A DNA stretch of 21,252 nucleotides, taken from contig JABGRG010000069.1 in assembly GCA_018648445.1 (NCBI GenBank), positions 1 through 21,252 of the forward strand, written 5' to 3'. The position numbers and the translations under genes were made by a program. The notes beneath the pieces were generated by a model. That model ran no database searches, was not told where the DNA came from, and saw only the letters and a list, made by a program, of their open reading frames with translations. Below, piece after piece: positions 1-8,183 of this stretch. This DNA is from Rhodospirillales bacterium. GTDB lineage: Bacteria > Pseudomonadota > Alphaproteobacteria > Rhodospirillales_A > JACZKS01. Position 1 is the stretch's first letter. The number at the start of each line of letters is the position of its first letter.

Positions 1-72
1 CGGCCCCGAATTGGGAGCCCTGCTGTGGCCCCTGATCGCCGGGGATGAAAGTTAGGGGGGGTGAATTGTGGG

Positions 73-1416
73 TTACGCCCCGGCCACCGTCATGCCGTCA
101 ACGCGCAGGGTCGGGGCGTCGGTGCCGTAGCGGAATTTCAGGTCGTTGGCGGCAGAGATGTTGGCAAAGATATCGCCCAGATTTCCGGCCACCGTGATTT
201 CGCTGACGGGATAGGTGATTTTGCCGTTCTCGATCCAGAAGCCGGACGCGCCGCGGCTGTAATCGCCGGTCACCATGTTGACGCCGAAGCCAATGAGTTC
301 AGTGACATAAAAGCCCGATCCGATGTCGGCCATGAGTTCCTGCGGGGTCAACTTTCCGGCCTGTAAATACAGGTTGGTGGTCGACGGGCCGGGCGGTGAG
401 GATGTGCCGCGCGAGGCGTTGCCGGTGGTTTGCAAACCCAGTTGCCGGGCCGTCCCCAAATCCAAAATCCAGGTGGTCAGTTCGCCGTTTTCGATGATGT
501 TGCGGCGCGTCGTCGCCACGCCTTCGGCGTCGAACGGCTTGGATCGCAAGCCCCGGCGGCGCAAGGGATCATCGGTGATGGTGATGCTGTCGGCGAAAAT
601 TCGTTTCCCCATTTTGTCTTTCAGAAACGTCGTTCCACGGGCCACCGCGCTGCCGTTGACCGCACTCGCCAAATGACCGATCAGGCTGCCTGAAACACGC
701 GGATGATAGACCACCGGAACCTGCGCGGTTTCGGGCCGCCGGGGGTTCAACCTGCGCACGGCCCGATTGCCCGCCGATTGACCCACCTGCGCCGCGCCTT
801 CCAGATCTTCGGCGTGGACCACGCTGGTGTAATCGTAGTCGCGTTCCATGCCAGTGCCTTCGCCCGCCAGAACGGACGCGGCGATACTGAAACTGGATCG
901 CTGGTAGCCGTGGGAAATACCGTTGGTCGCGGCCAGCGCGATGGTGGACAGCCCCCAGCTCGCCTGCCCGCCTTCCGAATTGGTGACGCCCGATACGGCC
1001 AGCGCCGCTTCTTCGGCCTCGTTCGCCCATTCCAAAAGCGTTTCAGCGGGCGGCTCGAAGCCGTCGCACATGTCCAGATCGGCAATCTCGCGGGCCAGCA
1101 GTTCCGGTTCTGCCAAACCGCAATAAGGATCGTCGGGGACGGATTTCGCCATGGTAACGGCGCGCGACGGCAGGTCTGAAAGCCCGGTTGGCGACAAATC
1201 CGACGACGAAACGATGGCCTGCTTTTGACCGACGAGAACGCGCAGACCCACATCGAAGCCCTCGGAACGTTCCAGATGTTCGGTTTCACCCAGACGGCGC
1301 GAGACATCCAGCGAAACGCCCGAAACCATAATGGCGTCGGCGGCGTCCGCCCCTGCCTTTTTGGCCTTGGCCATCAGATCATCAAGGCGTTCGAGGTAAT
1401 CGTTGTGTTCGGTCAT
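73..1416 (-). CDS. pmbA: TldE/PmbA-type subunit of the TldD/TldE metalloprotease
   Basis: This 447-residue protein has the full length of the PmbA/TldE family. It opens with the typical helical 'DYLERLDDLMAKAKKAGADAAD' type segment (quoted in part) and carries the family core 'GFDVGLRVLVGQKQA'. TldE pairs with TldD to form a cytosolic zinc protease that trims peptides such as microcin precursors and CcdA. TldE lacks the HExxxH zinc motif and none is visible here, which separates it from tldD at 2761. The start is the ATG at 1416, preceded by an AAGGAAA ribosome site. It begins 18 bases after the metZ stop on the same strand, so the two genes are probably co-transcribed. Family assignment is firm; the substrate is unknown. 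Confidence 0.93.
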   Translation of the reverse strand: MTEHNDYLERLDDLMAKAKKAGADAADAIMVSGVSLDVSRRLGETEHLERSEGFDVGLRVLVGQKQAIVSSSDLSPTGLSDLPSRAVTMAKSVPDDPYCGLAEPELLAREIADLDMCDGFEPPAETLLEWANEAEEAALAVSGVTNSEGGQASWGLSTIALAATNGISHGYQRSSFSIAASVLAGEGTGMERDYDYTSVVHAEDLEGAAQVGQSAGNRAVRRLNPRRPETAQVPVVYHPRVSGSLIGHLASAVNGSAVARGTTFLKDKMGKRIFADSITITDDPLRRRGLRSKPFDAEGVATTRRNIIENGELTTWILDLGTARQLGLQTTGNASRGTSSPPGPSTTNLYLQAGKLTPQELMADIGSGFYVTELIGFGVNMVTGDYSRGASGFWIENGKITYPVSEITVAGNLGDIFANISAANDLKFRYGTDAPTLRVDGMTVAGA

Positions 1417-1434
1417 GCGGGTTCGTTTCCTTGT

Positions 1435-2631
1435 TTATTTTTGCAACGCGCGGCCCAGGTCGTCGCACAGGTCGCGCACATCCTCCAAACCGACCGAAAG
1501 GCGGAGCAATCCGTCGCCGATGCCCATCCTTGCGCGCTCCTGCGCCCCGATGCGTTCGTGCGTGGTTGTCGCCGGATGGGTGATGAGGCTTTTGGCGTCG
1601 CCCAGGTTGTTCGAGATATCGATCAGTTCCAGCCCATTGAGGAACCGAAACGCGCCGTCATGCCCGCCGGCCACATCGAAGGCGACCATGGTTCCGCCGC
1701 CGGGCATTTGGCGCGTGGCGAGATCGTGCTGCGGATGATCGGCCCGGCCCGGATAGAAAACCCGCTCGACACCCTTTTGCTCGGCCAGGAATTCGGCGAC
1801 GGTTGCCGCATTCTCACAATGGCGGCGCACACGAAGCTCAAGCGTCTCCAGTCCCTTGATCAGCAGCCACGCGTTAAACGGACTTAACGCGGGCCCGGTA
1901 TGGCGCAGGAAGGGGGTCAGGTGGTCTTCGACCAGTTCAGCGTCATTGGAAAGGATTGCGCCGCCCAGGCTGCGGCCCTGACCGTCAATGTGCTTGGTGG
2001 TGGAATAGGTGACGACGTCGGCCCCCAGTTCCAGAGGTTTTTGCAAGATCGGCGTGGCAAAAACGTTGTCGATAACGACGCGCGCTCCGGCGGCGTGGGC
2101 AAGATCGGCCACGGCCCTAAGGTCGATGATTTCCAGGGTTGGATTGGACGGCGTTTCCACGAACACGCAGTTCGCCGGTCGCGACAGGGCTTGCGCCCAT
2201 TGATCCAAATCGGTTCCATCGACGAATTCGGTTTCGATACCGTAGCGCGGAAGAAGGTCGGCAATAATATAGTGGCACGACCCAAACAGCGCGCGCGCGG
2301 AAACTACGCGGTCACCCGCCTTTAACTGGCCGATCAGGGCGGCGAATACGGCGGCCATTCCGCTGGAGGTTCCCAGGCAGAACTCGGCACCCTCAAGCTG
2401 GGCCAGACGGGTTTCAAAAACGCTGAGTGTGGGATTGGCGTAACGCGAATAAATATAACGCGAATGCTCGCCCTTGAACGCCCGCTCGGCTTCTTCGGCA
2501 GATTCGTAAACGTAGCCCGAGGTCATGAAGAGGGCTTCGCTGGTTTCGGAAAAACCGGTCCGTTCCAGCCCGCCACGCACCAGACGGGTGCTTTCGCGCC
2601 ACTGCGATTGAGTTTTTTCGTTCTTTGCCAT
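1435..2631 (-). CDS. metZ: O-succinylhomoserine sulfhydrylase
   Basis: A 398-residue PLP enzyme of the Cys/Met metabolism family. It makes homocysteine directly from O-succinylhomoserine and sulfide. Visible marks are YSRYANPT (residues 61-68), the aspartate block VVIDNVFATP, and the PLP lysine in STTKHIDGQG (K213). The C-terminal SLITHPATTTHE segment is standard for the family. The frame stays open to a TTG at 2682, but I take the ATG at 2631 because a GGGGA ribosome site precedes it and the TTG forms part of a good promoter -35 box. Cystathionine gamma-synthase and beta-lyase are close relatives; the overall sequence resembles MetZ best. It is the first gene of an operon with pmbA and divergent from tldD. 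Confidence 0.9.
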   Translation of the reverse strand: MAKNEKTQSQWRESTRLVRGGLERTGFSETSEALFMTSGYVYESAEEAERAFKGEHSRYIYSRYANPTLSVFETRLAQLEGAEFCLGTSSGMAAVFAALIGQLKAGDRVVSARALFGSCHYIIADLLPRYGIETEFVDGTDLDQWAQALSRPANCVFVETPSNPTLEIIDLRAVADLAHAAGARVVIDNVFATPILQKPLELGADVVTYSTTKHIDGQGRSLGGAILSNDAELVEDHLTPFLRHTGPALSPFNAWLLIKGLETLELRVRRHCENAATVAEFLAEQKGVERVFYPGRADHPQHDLATRQMPGGGTMVAFDVAGGHDGAFRFLNGLELIDISNNLGDAKSLITHPATTTHERIGAQERARMGIGDGLLRLSVGLEDVRDLCDDLGRALQK

Positions 2632-2653
2632 TTCAAATCCCCACGCTGTCAGG

Positions 2654-2682
2654 CACATAAGCCGTAAATCGGAAATCGTCAA
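2654..2682 (-). promoter_or_regulatory. metZ-pmbA promoter
   Basis: On the minus strand a TTGACG -35 box (2677-2682) is followed after exactly 17 bases by TATGTG (2654-2659). Transcription would begin near 2647, about 16 bases before the metZ ATG, leaving room for the GGGGA ribosome site but not for a riboswitch. Confidence 0.6.
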
Positions 2683-2760
2683 GGATGCTTGATGTTCGTG
2701 GCTTTCGGCACCTTGTATTACAGGTTAGATTGGACGCCGGACTATTTCAGGAGATTTTTC

Positions 2761-4194
2761 GTGAGTGACATCAGCGCGACCGACGAATTGTTTTACGACC
2801 GTGCGGGGTTAGATCGCACCCGTGTCGCCTCAATTGTCGACGAGACCCTTCAAGGTGCGGACGACGGCGAGCTTTTTCTGGAATACCGGCAATCGGAAAG
2901 TCTTGTCTTTGATGACGGGCGGCTCAAAAGTGCTGCGTTCGATACGGCCCAGGGATTTGGCCTACGAGCCGTGGCGAATGAAGCCACCGGATATTCGCAT
3001 TCCTCGGAACTGAGTGAGGCGGCTATGAAGCGCGCGGGCGGCACCGTTCGGGCCGTGCTGGCGGGCGATGGCGGCACCTTCGCCGATGCGCCAGCGGGAA
3101 CCAACCAAAGTCTTTACGCCGACGACAACCCGCTTGGTCTGGTGGAATTCGAGAAAAAGGTCGATCTGCTGGCCGGGATTAACGATTACGCGCGTTCCAG
3201 GGACGAAAAGGTCAGGCAGGTCATGGCCTCGCTGTCCGGCGAATGGCAGGCGGTACAGATTATCCGCCCCGGCGGAATGCGGGTGGCCGACGTGCGCCCC
3301 CTTGTGCGCCTGAACGTTTCCGTGGTCGTTGGTCAGGGTGATCGCATGGAGAGCGGCAGTTATGGCACCGGTGGCCGCGTCACCTATAAGCGTTATCTTG
3401 ATCCGGCGTCGTGGAAATCGGCGGTGGATGAGGCCATCCGGCAGGCTCTGGTTAATCTGGAATCCGTTCCCGCACCGGCGGGTGAAATGCCGGTCGTGCT
3501 GGGGCCGGGGTGGCCGGGCATTCTTTTGCACGAGGCCATCGGTCATGGACTGGAAGGTGATTTCAACCGCAAGAAAACCTCGGCCTTTTCCGGCCTGATG
3601 GGCAAGCGCGTGGCGTCTCCCGGCGTTACCGTAATCGACGACGGCACCATAAATGACCGGCGCGGATCGCTGAGTGTAGATGACGAGGGAACACCGACCC
3701 AGCGCACGGTGCTGATCGAGGACGGCATTCTGACCGGCTATATGCAGGACCGCATGAACGCGCGTCTGATGGGTGAGGCCTCCAGCGGCAACGGCCGCCG
3801 CCAAAGCTACGCCCACGCCCCCATGCCGCGCATGACCAACACCTACATGCTGGCCGGACAAAACGATCCGGACGAAATCATTCGTTCCGTCGACAAGGGC
3901 CTTTATGCGGTGAATTTCGGCGGCGGGCAGGTTGATATCACGTCCGGCAAATTCGTCTTTTCGTGCACCGAAGCCTACATGATCGAAAACGGCAAGGTCG
4001 GCGCGCCGGTCAAGGGTGCGACCCTTATCGGTAATGGCCCGGATTGCTTAACGAAGGTATCGATGATCGGCAACGACATGGAGCTTGATCCCGGCATCGG
4101 AACCTGCGGCAAGGACGGCCAGGGCGTACCCGTGGGCGTCGGGCAACCGACCTTGAAACTGGATGATTTGACGGTGGGTGGTACAGCGGTCTAG
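2761..4194 (+). CDS. tldD: TldD metalloprotease catalytic subunit
   Basis: A 477-residue protein (E. coli TldD has 481). It carries the zinc-binding HEAIGH motif at residues 257-262, set in the family context LLHEAIGHGLEGD, and the C-terminal segments 'MPRMTNTYMLAG' and 'FSCTEAYMIENGKVGAPVKG'. It should form the protease with the PmbA/TldE protein encoded at 73-1416. The frame is open from 2689, but I choose the GTG at 2761: an AGGAGA ribosome site lies at 2749-2754, and the extra 24 residues upstream do not resemble the family. It is divergent from metZ, and greB follows after four bases, so tldD and greB are probably one transcript. Confidence 0.93.
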   Translation: MSDISATDELFYDRAGLDRTRVASIVDETLQGADDGELFLEYRQSESLVFDDGRLKSAAFDTAQGFGLRAVANEATGYSHSSELSEAAMKRAGGTVRAVLAGDGGTFADAPAGTNQSLYADDNPLGLVEFEKKVDLLAGINDYARSRDEKVRQVMASLSGEWQAVQIIRPGGMRVADVRPLVRLNVSVVVGQGDRMESGSYGTGGRVTYKRYLDPASWKSAVDEAIRQALVNLESVPAPAGEMPVVLGPGWPGILLHEAIGHGLEGDFNRKKTSAFSGLMGKRVASPGVTVIDDGTINDRRGSLSVDDEGTPTQRTVLIEDGILTGYMQDRMNARLMGEASSGNGRRQSYAHAPMPRMTNTYMLAGQNDPDEIIRSVDKGLYAVNFGGGQVDITSGKFVFSCTEAYMIENGKVGAPVKGATLIGNGPDCLTKVSMIGNDMELDPGIGTCGKDGQGVPVGVGQPTLKLDDLTVGGTAV

Positions 4195-4198
4195 TGCG

Positions 4199-4747
4199 AT
4201 GAATAAGGCCTTCACCAAGGAAACGGAAACCGAAGAAGAACTGCCTGAGGCAGCCGATACCCTGCCAACCGGCATGAAAAACTACATCACGCCGCGGGGC
4301 TATGCGCGGCTGGAAGAAGAGCTTCGCAATTTAACCGGTGTCGAGCGCCCCAAGGTGGTCGAGATCGTATCCTGGGCCGCTGGCAACGGGGATAGGTCGG
4401 AAAACGGCGATTATATTTACGGCAAGAAGAAACTGCGGGAAATCGACCGCCGCATTCGCTTCCTGATCAAGCGCATGGAAATCGCCGAGCAGGTCGACCA
4501 GAGCCGGCAGCAAAACCGGGATCAGGTGTTTTTCGGCGCCACCGTCACCTACGTGGACAGCCGCGACGAAGAACGCACGGTGCGCCTTGTCGGTGTCGAT
4601 GAAGCCCGCCACGAATTGGGCGAGGTCAGTTGGGTTTCACCCATTGCGCGCGCCCTTCACAAGGCCTGGGAGGGCGATGTCGTGAAATTGCGGACGCCCA
4701 ACGGCATCGAAGAAATCGAAGTCCTGAAAATCGCCTATCTCGACTAG
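4199..4747 (+). CDS. greB: Transcript cleavage factor GreB
   Basis: A 182-residue Gre factor. The coiled-coil tip GDRSENGDY (residues 64-72) carries the acidic residues that enter the RNA polymerase secondary channel and stimulate cleavage of backtracked RNA. 'KKLREIDRRIRFLIKRME' and the C-terminal FKBP-like part with 'VFFGATVTY' match GreB rather than GreA. About 25 charged residues precede the point (MKNYITPRGY) where E. coli GreB begins. I keep the upstream ATG at 4199 because MNKAFTKE-like beginnings occur in related Gre proteins, but 4274 is possible; neither has a strong ribosome site. The TAG stop lies in the left end of the 4747-5010 repeat element. Confidence 0.92.
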   Translation: MNKAFTKETETEEELPEAADTLPTGMKNYITPRGYARLEEELRNLTGVERPKVVEIVSWAAGNGDRSENGDYIYGKKKLREIDRRIRFLIKRMEIAEQVDQSRQQNRDQVFFGATVTYVDSRDEERTVRLVGVDEARHELGEVSWVSPIARALHKAWEGDVVKLRTPNGIEEIEVLKIAYLD

Positions 4748-4780
4748 AGCGTTTTCCGACCAAATGCGATCATTCTGATG
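4747..4780 (+). repeat. Left terminal inverted repeat
   Basis: It begins GAGCGTTTTCCGACC and pairs with the right end at 31 of 34 positions; the three differences are all transitions. The flanking TA (4745-4746) belongs to the greB stop codon. Confidence 0.85.
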
Positions 4781-4885
4781 CGCTTCGGAGGATCGATCCG
4801 CCAGGCGTTTCGTGAAGCGCGATGCTGTCGCATCGGGCGAGCGGAACAACGACGCGGGCGGCCACCGAAGCGCACCCTTCGGGCG

Positions 4886-4975
4886 GGCCAATTGAGGCCG
4901 GGGCGTCGTCGAGCCTTTTGCCCGTAGCAAAGGCTACGCGCAGCGAGGTTCTCCTAACCCCGGTCTCAATTGGCC
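4886..4975. repeat. Inner inverted repeat of the MITE-like element
   Basis: Arms at 4886-4903 and 4958-4975 (GGCCAATTGAG...) are complementary with one mismatch. The loop between them holds a smaller hairpin, AGCCTTTTGC (4912-4921) with GCAAAGGCT (4927-4935). This predicts a nested stem structure in DNA or RNA. Confidence 0.75.
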
Positions 4976-4976
4976 A

Positions 4977-5010
4977 CGTCAGAATGACCGCATTTGGTCG
5001 GAAAGCGCTC
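4977..5010 (-). repeat. Right terminal inverted repeat
   Basis: Read on the minus strand it begins GAGCGCTTTCCGACC and mirrors the left end. The flanking TA (5011-5012) forms part of the gshA stop codon. Confidence 0.85.
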
Positions 5011-6377
5011 TAGTAGGCAAACTCCTCGAATATGGGATCGACGCTTCCTTTCCAACGCCGCTCATAGGCCGAAAGAAGTTCTTCGGCTGGCGAGATGCCT
5101 GATTCGGCAATCCTGAAAAGGGGATTGAGGAACGAAGTTTCGTTCATTCCCGACCCATCGAGCACCGCGCGGCGCTTGAGACCGTCGCGTGCGATATCAA
5201 GGGCATCAAGGGCGATATCGCCAAGGGTCCCTTTGCGGAAGGGTGTGTTGAGGGCCATTCGCGCCACGTTATTGCGAAGGTGATCATGCTCTTCGGCGGT
5301 CCAGTCCTTGATCAGATCCCATGCGGCGTCGCGCGAGTTCTTGTCGTAAAGCAGACCAACCCAAAATGCGGGAAGCGCGCACAAACGGTTCCAGGGTCCG
5401 CCATCTGCGCCGCGCATTTCGAGAAAACGTTTGAGGCGAACTTCCGGGAAGGCGACCGTTATGTGATCTTCCCAATCGGTCATCGTCGGGTATTCACCGG
5501 GCAGAACCGATAATTTTCCGGCCATGAAGTCGCGGAAGGACAGTCCCGCCGCGTCGATATAGTTCCCGTCGCGATAGACGAAATACATGGGAACGTCGAG
5601 AAGGTAGTCGACGTAACGTTCAAACCCGAAACCGTCTTCAAATACGAAAGGCAGGGTGCCACAGCGGTCGGGATCGGTATCGGTCCAGATGTGGCTGCGA
5701 TAGCTCAGGAAGCCCGACGGTTTTCCCACCTTGAAGGGCGAGTTGGCCCATAACGCGGTGGCCACCGGCTGCAGCGCGAGAGATGTTCGGAACATCTGTA
5801 TCATCGTCGCTTCGGAATCGAAATCCAGGTTCACCTGAACGGTGCACGTAGCCTGCATCATATCCAGGCCCAGAGTGCCCCTTCGCGGCATGTGACGGCG
5901 CATGATGTCGTAGCGGCCCTTGGGCATCCACGGCATTTCGGCGACCGGCCATTTGGGATTGTAGCCAAGCCCCATGAGCCCGACGTTCATCTCGCCCGCA
6001 ACTTCCTTGACCTGTTTGAGGTGCTGGTTCACCTCGCGGCAGGTCTGGTGGATGTTTTCCAGCATCGCGCCCGACAGTTCGACCTGTCCCGCCGGTTCCA
6101 GGGTTACCGAACAACCGTCGTCCAATTTGAGGGCGATGATGTTTCCCTTCTCATAGACGGGCTGCCAGCCAAAGCGGGTAAGGCCTTCAAGGATTTTGCG
6201 AATGCCGCGTTCGCCTTCGTATTCCAGCGGGCGAAGATCATCCAGCCGATAGGCGAATTTTTCGTGTTCGGTGCCGATACGCCAATTTTCAGGCGGCTTG
6301 CAACCTTGCGCCAGATATTCGACCAGGGGCCGTTTCTCGGTGATCGGTTGGGCGTTTTCGGGCGTAGAATCGGCCAT
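5010..6377 (-). CDS. gshA: Glutamate-cysteine ligase, plant/alphaproteobacterial type
   Basis: A 455-residue enzyme that joins glutamate to cysteine in the first step of glutathione synthesis. It belongs to the class shared by alphaproteobacteria and plants, not the E. coli GshA class. Visible family segments are [10 protein letters not shown] near residue 32, the '[11 protein letters not shown]' block (glutamate/Mg binding), '[10 protein letters not shown]', and '[16 protein letters not shown]'. Length matches the family. The ATG at 6377 has a GAGGA ribosome site eight bases upstream. It follows rsmE on the same strand after 40 bases, so the pair is probably co-transcribed. The TAG stop is formed by the edge of the MITE-like element. 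Confidence 0.93.
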   Translation of the reverse strand: MADSTPENAQPITEKRPLVEYLAQGCKPPENWRIGTEHEKFAYRLDDLRPLEYEGERGIRKILEGLTRFGWQPVYEKGNIIALKLDDGCSVTLEPAGQVELSGAMLENIHQTCREVNQHLKQVKEVAGEMNVGLMGLGYNPKWPVAEMPWMPKGRYDIMRRHMPRRGTLGLDMMQATCTVQVNLDFDSEATMIQMFRTSLALQPVATALWANSPFKVGKPSGFLSYRSHIWTDTDPDRCGTLPFVFEDGFGFERYVDYLLDVPMYFVYRDGNYIDAAGLSFRDFMAGKLSVLPGEYPTMTDWEDHITVAFPEVRLKRFLEMRGADGGPWNRLCALPAFWVGLLYDKNSRDAAWDLIKDWTAEEHDHLRNNVARMALNTPFRKGTLGDIALDALDIARDGLKRRAVLDGSGMNETSFLNPLFRIAESGISPAEELLSAYERRWKGSVDPIFEEFAY

Positions 6378-6417
6378 CGAAATCCTCGGTTTAAATTGGT
6401 TTTAGCGACGAGTTCCG

Positions 6418-7179
6418 TCAGCGCCAATCGCCGACAATGGCTTGCCAGCAGGCGAGCGCCGCCAGAGCCGCGGTTTCGGCTCGTAGAATGCGAGGACCAA
6501 CCCCCACGGTAGTAACAAAGGCACGTTTTCGAACCGCGTCAAGTTCGGAAGACGAAAAACCACCTTCGGGACCGATCAAAAATCCGCATGGTGGGAAAGA
6601 ACCATCGGTGGTTGGGGCGCATTCCATCAGGGCTTCGGTAATCGGTCGGCCTGCTCCGGTTTCATCCAGCACGAAAAGGGTTCGTTCGCCGGGCCACGAG
6701 GAGAGAAGCTCGATTAGTGCACATGGCGGCTCGATGGATGGCACCGTCAGGCGTTCGCACTGTTCAGCGGCTTCAATCACGCGGGCCGAAAGCCGTTCGA
6801 CATTGACCCTCGCCGCCGCCGTGTATTGCGTGATGACGGGAAGCAGACGGGCGACGCCAAGTTCCGTGGCTTTTTCCACGACGAAATCAATGCGGGTCTT
6901 TTTCAGTGGCGCGAAAGCCAGCCATACATCGGATTCGTCGGCTTGTTCGCGTAGTCTGGATCGACAGGCGAGCGTTACGGCCTTTCGTTCGACGTTGGAA
7001 ACGACCGCACGCCATTCACCGTCGCGCCCATTGAAAAGGGCAATTTCCTCACCGGAACGAACGCGCATGACCTGAGCCAGATAGTGGCTCTGGTCGCGGT
7101 CGAGCTTGATCATTTGGTCCGCGATCAGCTCAGAGTCCAGGAACAGGCGTGCGCAGGGTTTTTTCTCGGGCATATCCAT
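6418..7179 (-). CDS. rsmE: 16S rRNA (uracil-1498-N3)-methyltransferase
   Basis: A 253-residue SPOUT methyltransferase that methylates U1498 of 16S rRNA. The C-terminal knot shows LIGPEGGFS (residues 201-209) and GVGPRILRAETA (226-237), the SAM-binding loops of the family. The middle 'KATELGVARLLPVIT' segment is also typical. The frame extends to 7278, but that would add 33 residues unlike the family. I choose the ATG at 7179 (a second ATG at 7173 is equally possible); the ribosome site is weak for both. It is divergent from ubiA and precedes gshA. Confidence 0.92.
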   Translation of the reverse strand: MDMPEKKPCARLFLDSELIADQMIKLDRDQSHYLAQVMRVRSGEEIALFNGRDGEWRAVVSNVERKAVTLACRSRLREQADESDVWLAFAPLKKTRIDFVVEKATELGVARLLPVITQYTAAARVNVERLSARVIEAAEQCERLTVPSIEPPCALIELLSSWPGERTLFVLDETGAGRPITEALMECAPTTDGSFPPCGFLIGPEGGFSSSELDAVRKRAFVTTVGVGPRILRAETAALAALACWQAIVGDWR

Positions 7180-7203
7180 ATCCGAACAGGGATTTCGCCT
7201 CTC

Positions 7204-7232
7204 ATCATAGGTTATCCGTTCGTTGCTCGGAA
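7204..7232 (-). promoter_or_regulatory. Probable rsmE-gshA promoter
   Basis: On the minus strand, TTCCGA (7227-7232) and TATGAT (7204-7209) are separated by 17 bases and end about 25 bases before the rsmE ATG. The -10 box is near-perfect; the -35 box is weak. Confidence 0.45.
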
Positions 7233-7251
7233 GCGCCACCTCGCGTATATC
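7223..7251 (+). promoter_or_regulatory. Candidate ubiA promoter
   Basis: TTGCTC (7223-7228), a 17-base spacer and TATATC (7246-7251). It overlaps the rsmE -35 box on the other strand. If used, transcription would begin within a few bases of the ubiA ATG. Confidence 0.35.
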
Positions 7252-7259
7252 TGCGAGGT
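7238..7259 (+). repeat. Perfect inverted repeat over the ubiA ribosome site
   Basis: ACCTCGC (7238-7244) and GCGAGGT (7253-7259) are exact inverted copies around an eight-base spacer. The right arm contains the GAGG ribosome site of ubiA and the spacer contains most of the candidate -10 box. It may be an operator or an RNA hairpin that hides the ribosome site. Confidence 0.6.
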
Positions 7260-8177
7260 ATGAACGAACCCGCACCAAACGCCAGCGATATTCCGGTCGG
7301 AAACTGGATTGATCGATATGTGCCGATGTCGGCGCGGGCCTATTTCCGTCTGGCGCGGATGGATCGGCCCATCGGAACCTGGCTGCTGCTGATCCCCTGT
7401 TGGTGGGGAGTAGCCTTGGCGAGCACCGGTTGGCCCGATCCTTTCCTGATAGCGCTCTTCGCCGTCGGGTCGATCGTCATGAGGGCCGCAGGCTGCACCA
7501 TCAATGATATCGCGGACCGCGACTTCGACGCCCGTGTCGCCCGCACGGCGGATCGCCCCATCGCCAGCGGCAAAGTTTCCATGCTGGCGGCTGTTGTGTT
7601 TCTGGCGGGATTGCTGGCGGTCGGATTGTTGGTGTTGTTGCAGTTCAATGTTTTTGCGGTTTGGGTCGGCATTACGGCGTTGCCTTTCGTCGCAGCCTAT
7701 CCGTTCATGAAACGATTTACCTACTGGCCGCAGGCCTGGCTGGGGCTGACCTTCAATTGGGGGGCATTGCTGGGTTGGGCTGCGGTAAACGGGGATTTGG
7801 CCGCACCCGCTGCCTTGCTGTATGTGGCCGGAATTTCATGGACGCTGGGCTATGACACGATTTACGCCCACCAGGACAAGGAAGACGACCTGATCGTCGG
7901 CGTCAAATCTTCCGCCCTTCGATTGGGTGAAACGACCAGGCCCTGGCTGTTCGGGTTCTTCGCGGTAACGATCCTGCTTCTGTCTGCCGGCGGTTCTACC
8001 GCCGGATTGGGGTGGCCTTATTTCGTTGGCGTGGCATTTGGCGCAGCCCATTTGGCGTGGCAGGCAAAAACGGTCGATATCGACGATGCCAAGGACTGCC
8101 TGCGAAAATTCAAGTCGAACCGGGATTTCGGCTTGATCATCTTCGCCGGGATCGTCGCCGCAAAAGTGATCGCCTGA
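7260..8177 (+). CDS. ubiA: 4-hydroxybenzoate polyprenyltransferase
   Basis: A 305-residue integral membrane prenyltransferase that attaches the polyprenyl tail to 4-hydroxybenzoate in ubiquinone synthesis. Both Asp-rich Mg-diphosphate motifs are present: NDIADRDFD (residues 82-90) and YAHQDKEDD (202-210). Hydrophobic segments fill the rest, as expected for about eight or nine membrane helices. The frame is open from 7149, but the ATG at 7260 has a GAGG ribosome site and the protein then begins as alphaproteobacterial UbiA proteins do (GNWIDR...ARMDRPIGTW). It is divergent from rsmE and convergent with the HD-GYP gene, six bases apart. ubiD of the same pathway lies at 13735. Confidence 0.94.
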   Translation: MNEPAPNASDIPVGNWIDRYVPMSARAYFRLARMDRPIGTWLLLIPCWWGVALASTGWPDPFLIALFAVGSIVMRAAGCTINDIADRDFDARVARTADRPIASGKVSMLAAVVFLAGLLAVGLLVLLQFNVFAVWVGITALPFVAAYPFMKRFTYWPQAWLGLTFNWGALLGWAAVNGDLAAPAALLYVAGISWTLGYDTIYAHQDKEDDLIVGVKSSALRLGETTRPWLFGFFAVTILLLSAGGSTAGLGWPYFVGVAFGAAHLAWQAKTVDIDDAKDCLRKFKSNRDFGLIIFAGIVAAKVIA

Positions 8178-8183
8178 CCCGCC

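Larger units (their letters stand above)
4747..5010. mobile_element. MITE-like element with 34-bp terminal inverted repeats
   Basis: The interval between convergent greB and gshA is one inverted-repeat element. The ends, 4747-4780 and 4977-5010, are inverted copies that match at 31 of 34 bases. Each end is flanked by TA inside a CTAG, which resembles the TA target duplication of IS630/Tc1-type elements. Inside are a second inverted repeat (4886-4903 with 4958-4975, one mismatch) and two smaller hairpins (4821-4834 and 4912-4935). There is no transposase or convincing ORF. The element could fold into one long branched RNA and act as a bidirectional transcription end. Mobility is inferred from structure only. 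Confidence 0.7.

Noticed and set aside
1..72. Sequence left of pmbA.
   Set aside because: Too short to show a gene or a clear terminator; nothing can be supported.
2600..2650. Possible SAM-II riboswitch before metZ (GCGTGGGGATTTGAA looks like its start).
   Set aside because: The matching downstream pseudoknot arm (CCACGC type) is absent, and the promoter leaves only about 16 bases of leader before the ATG.
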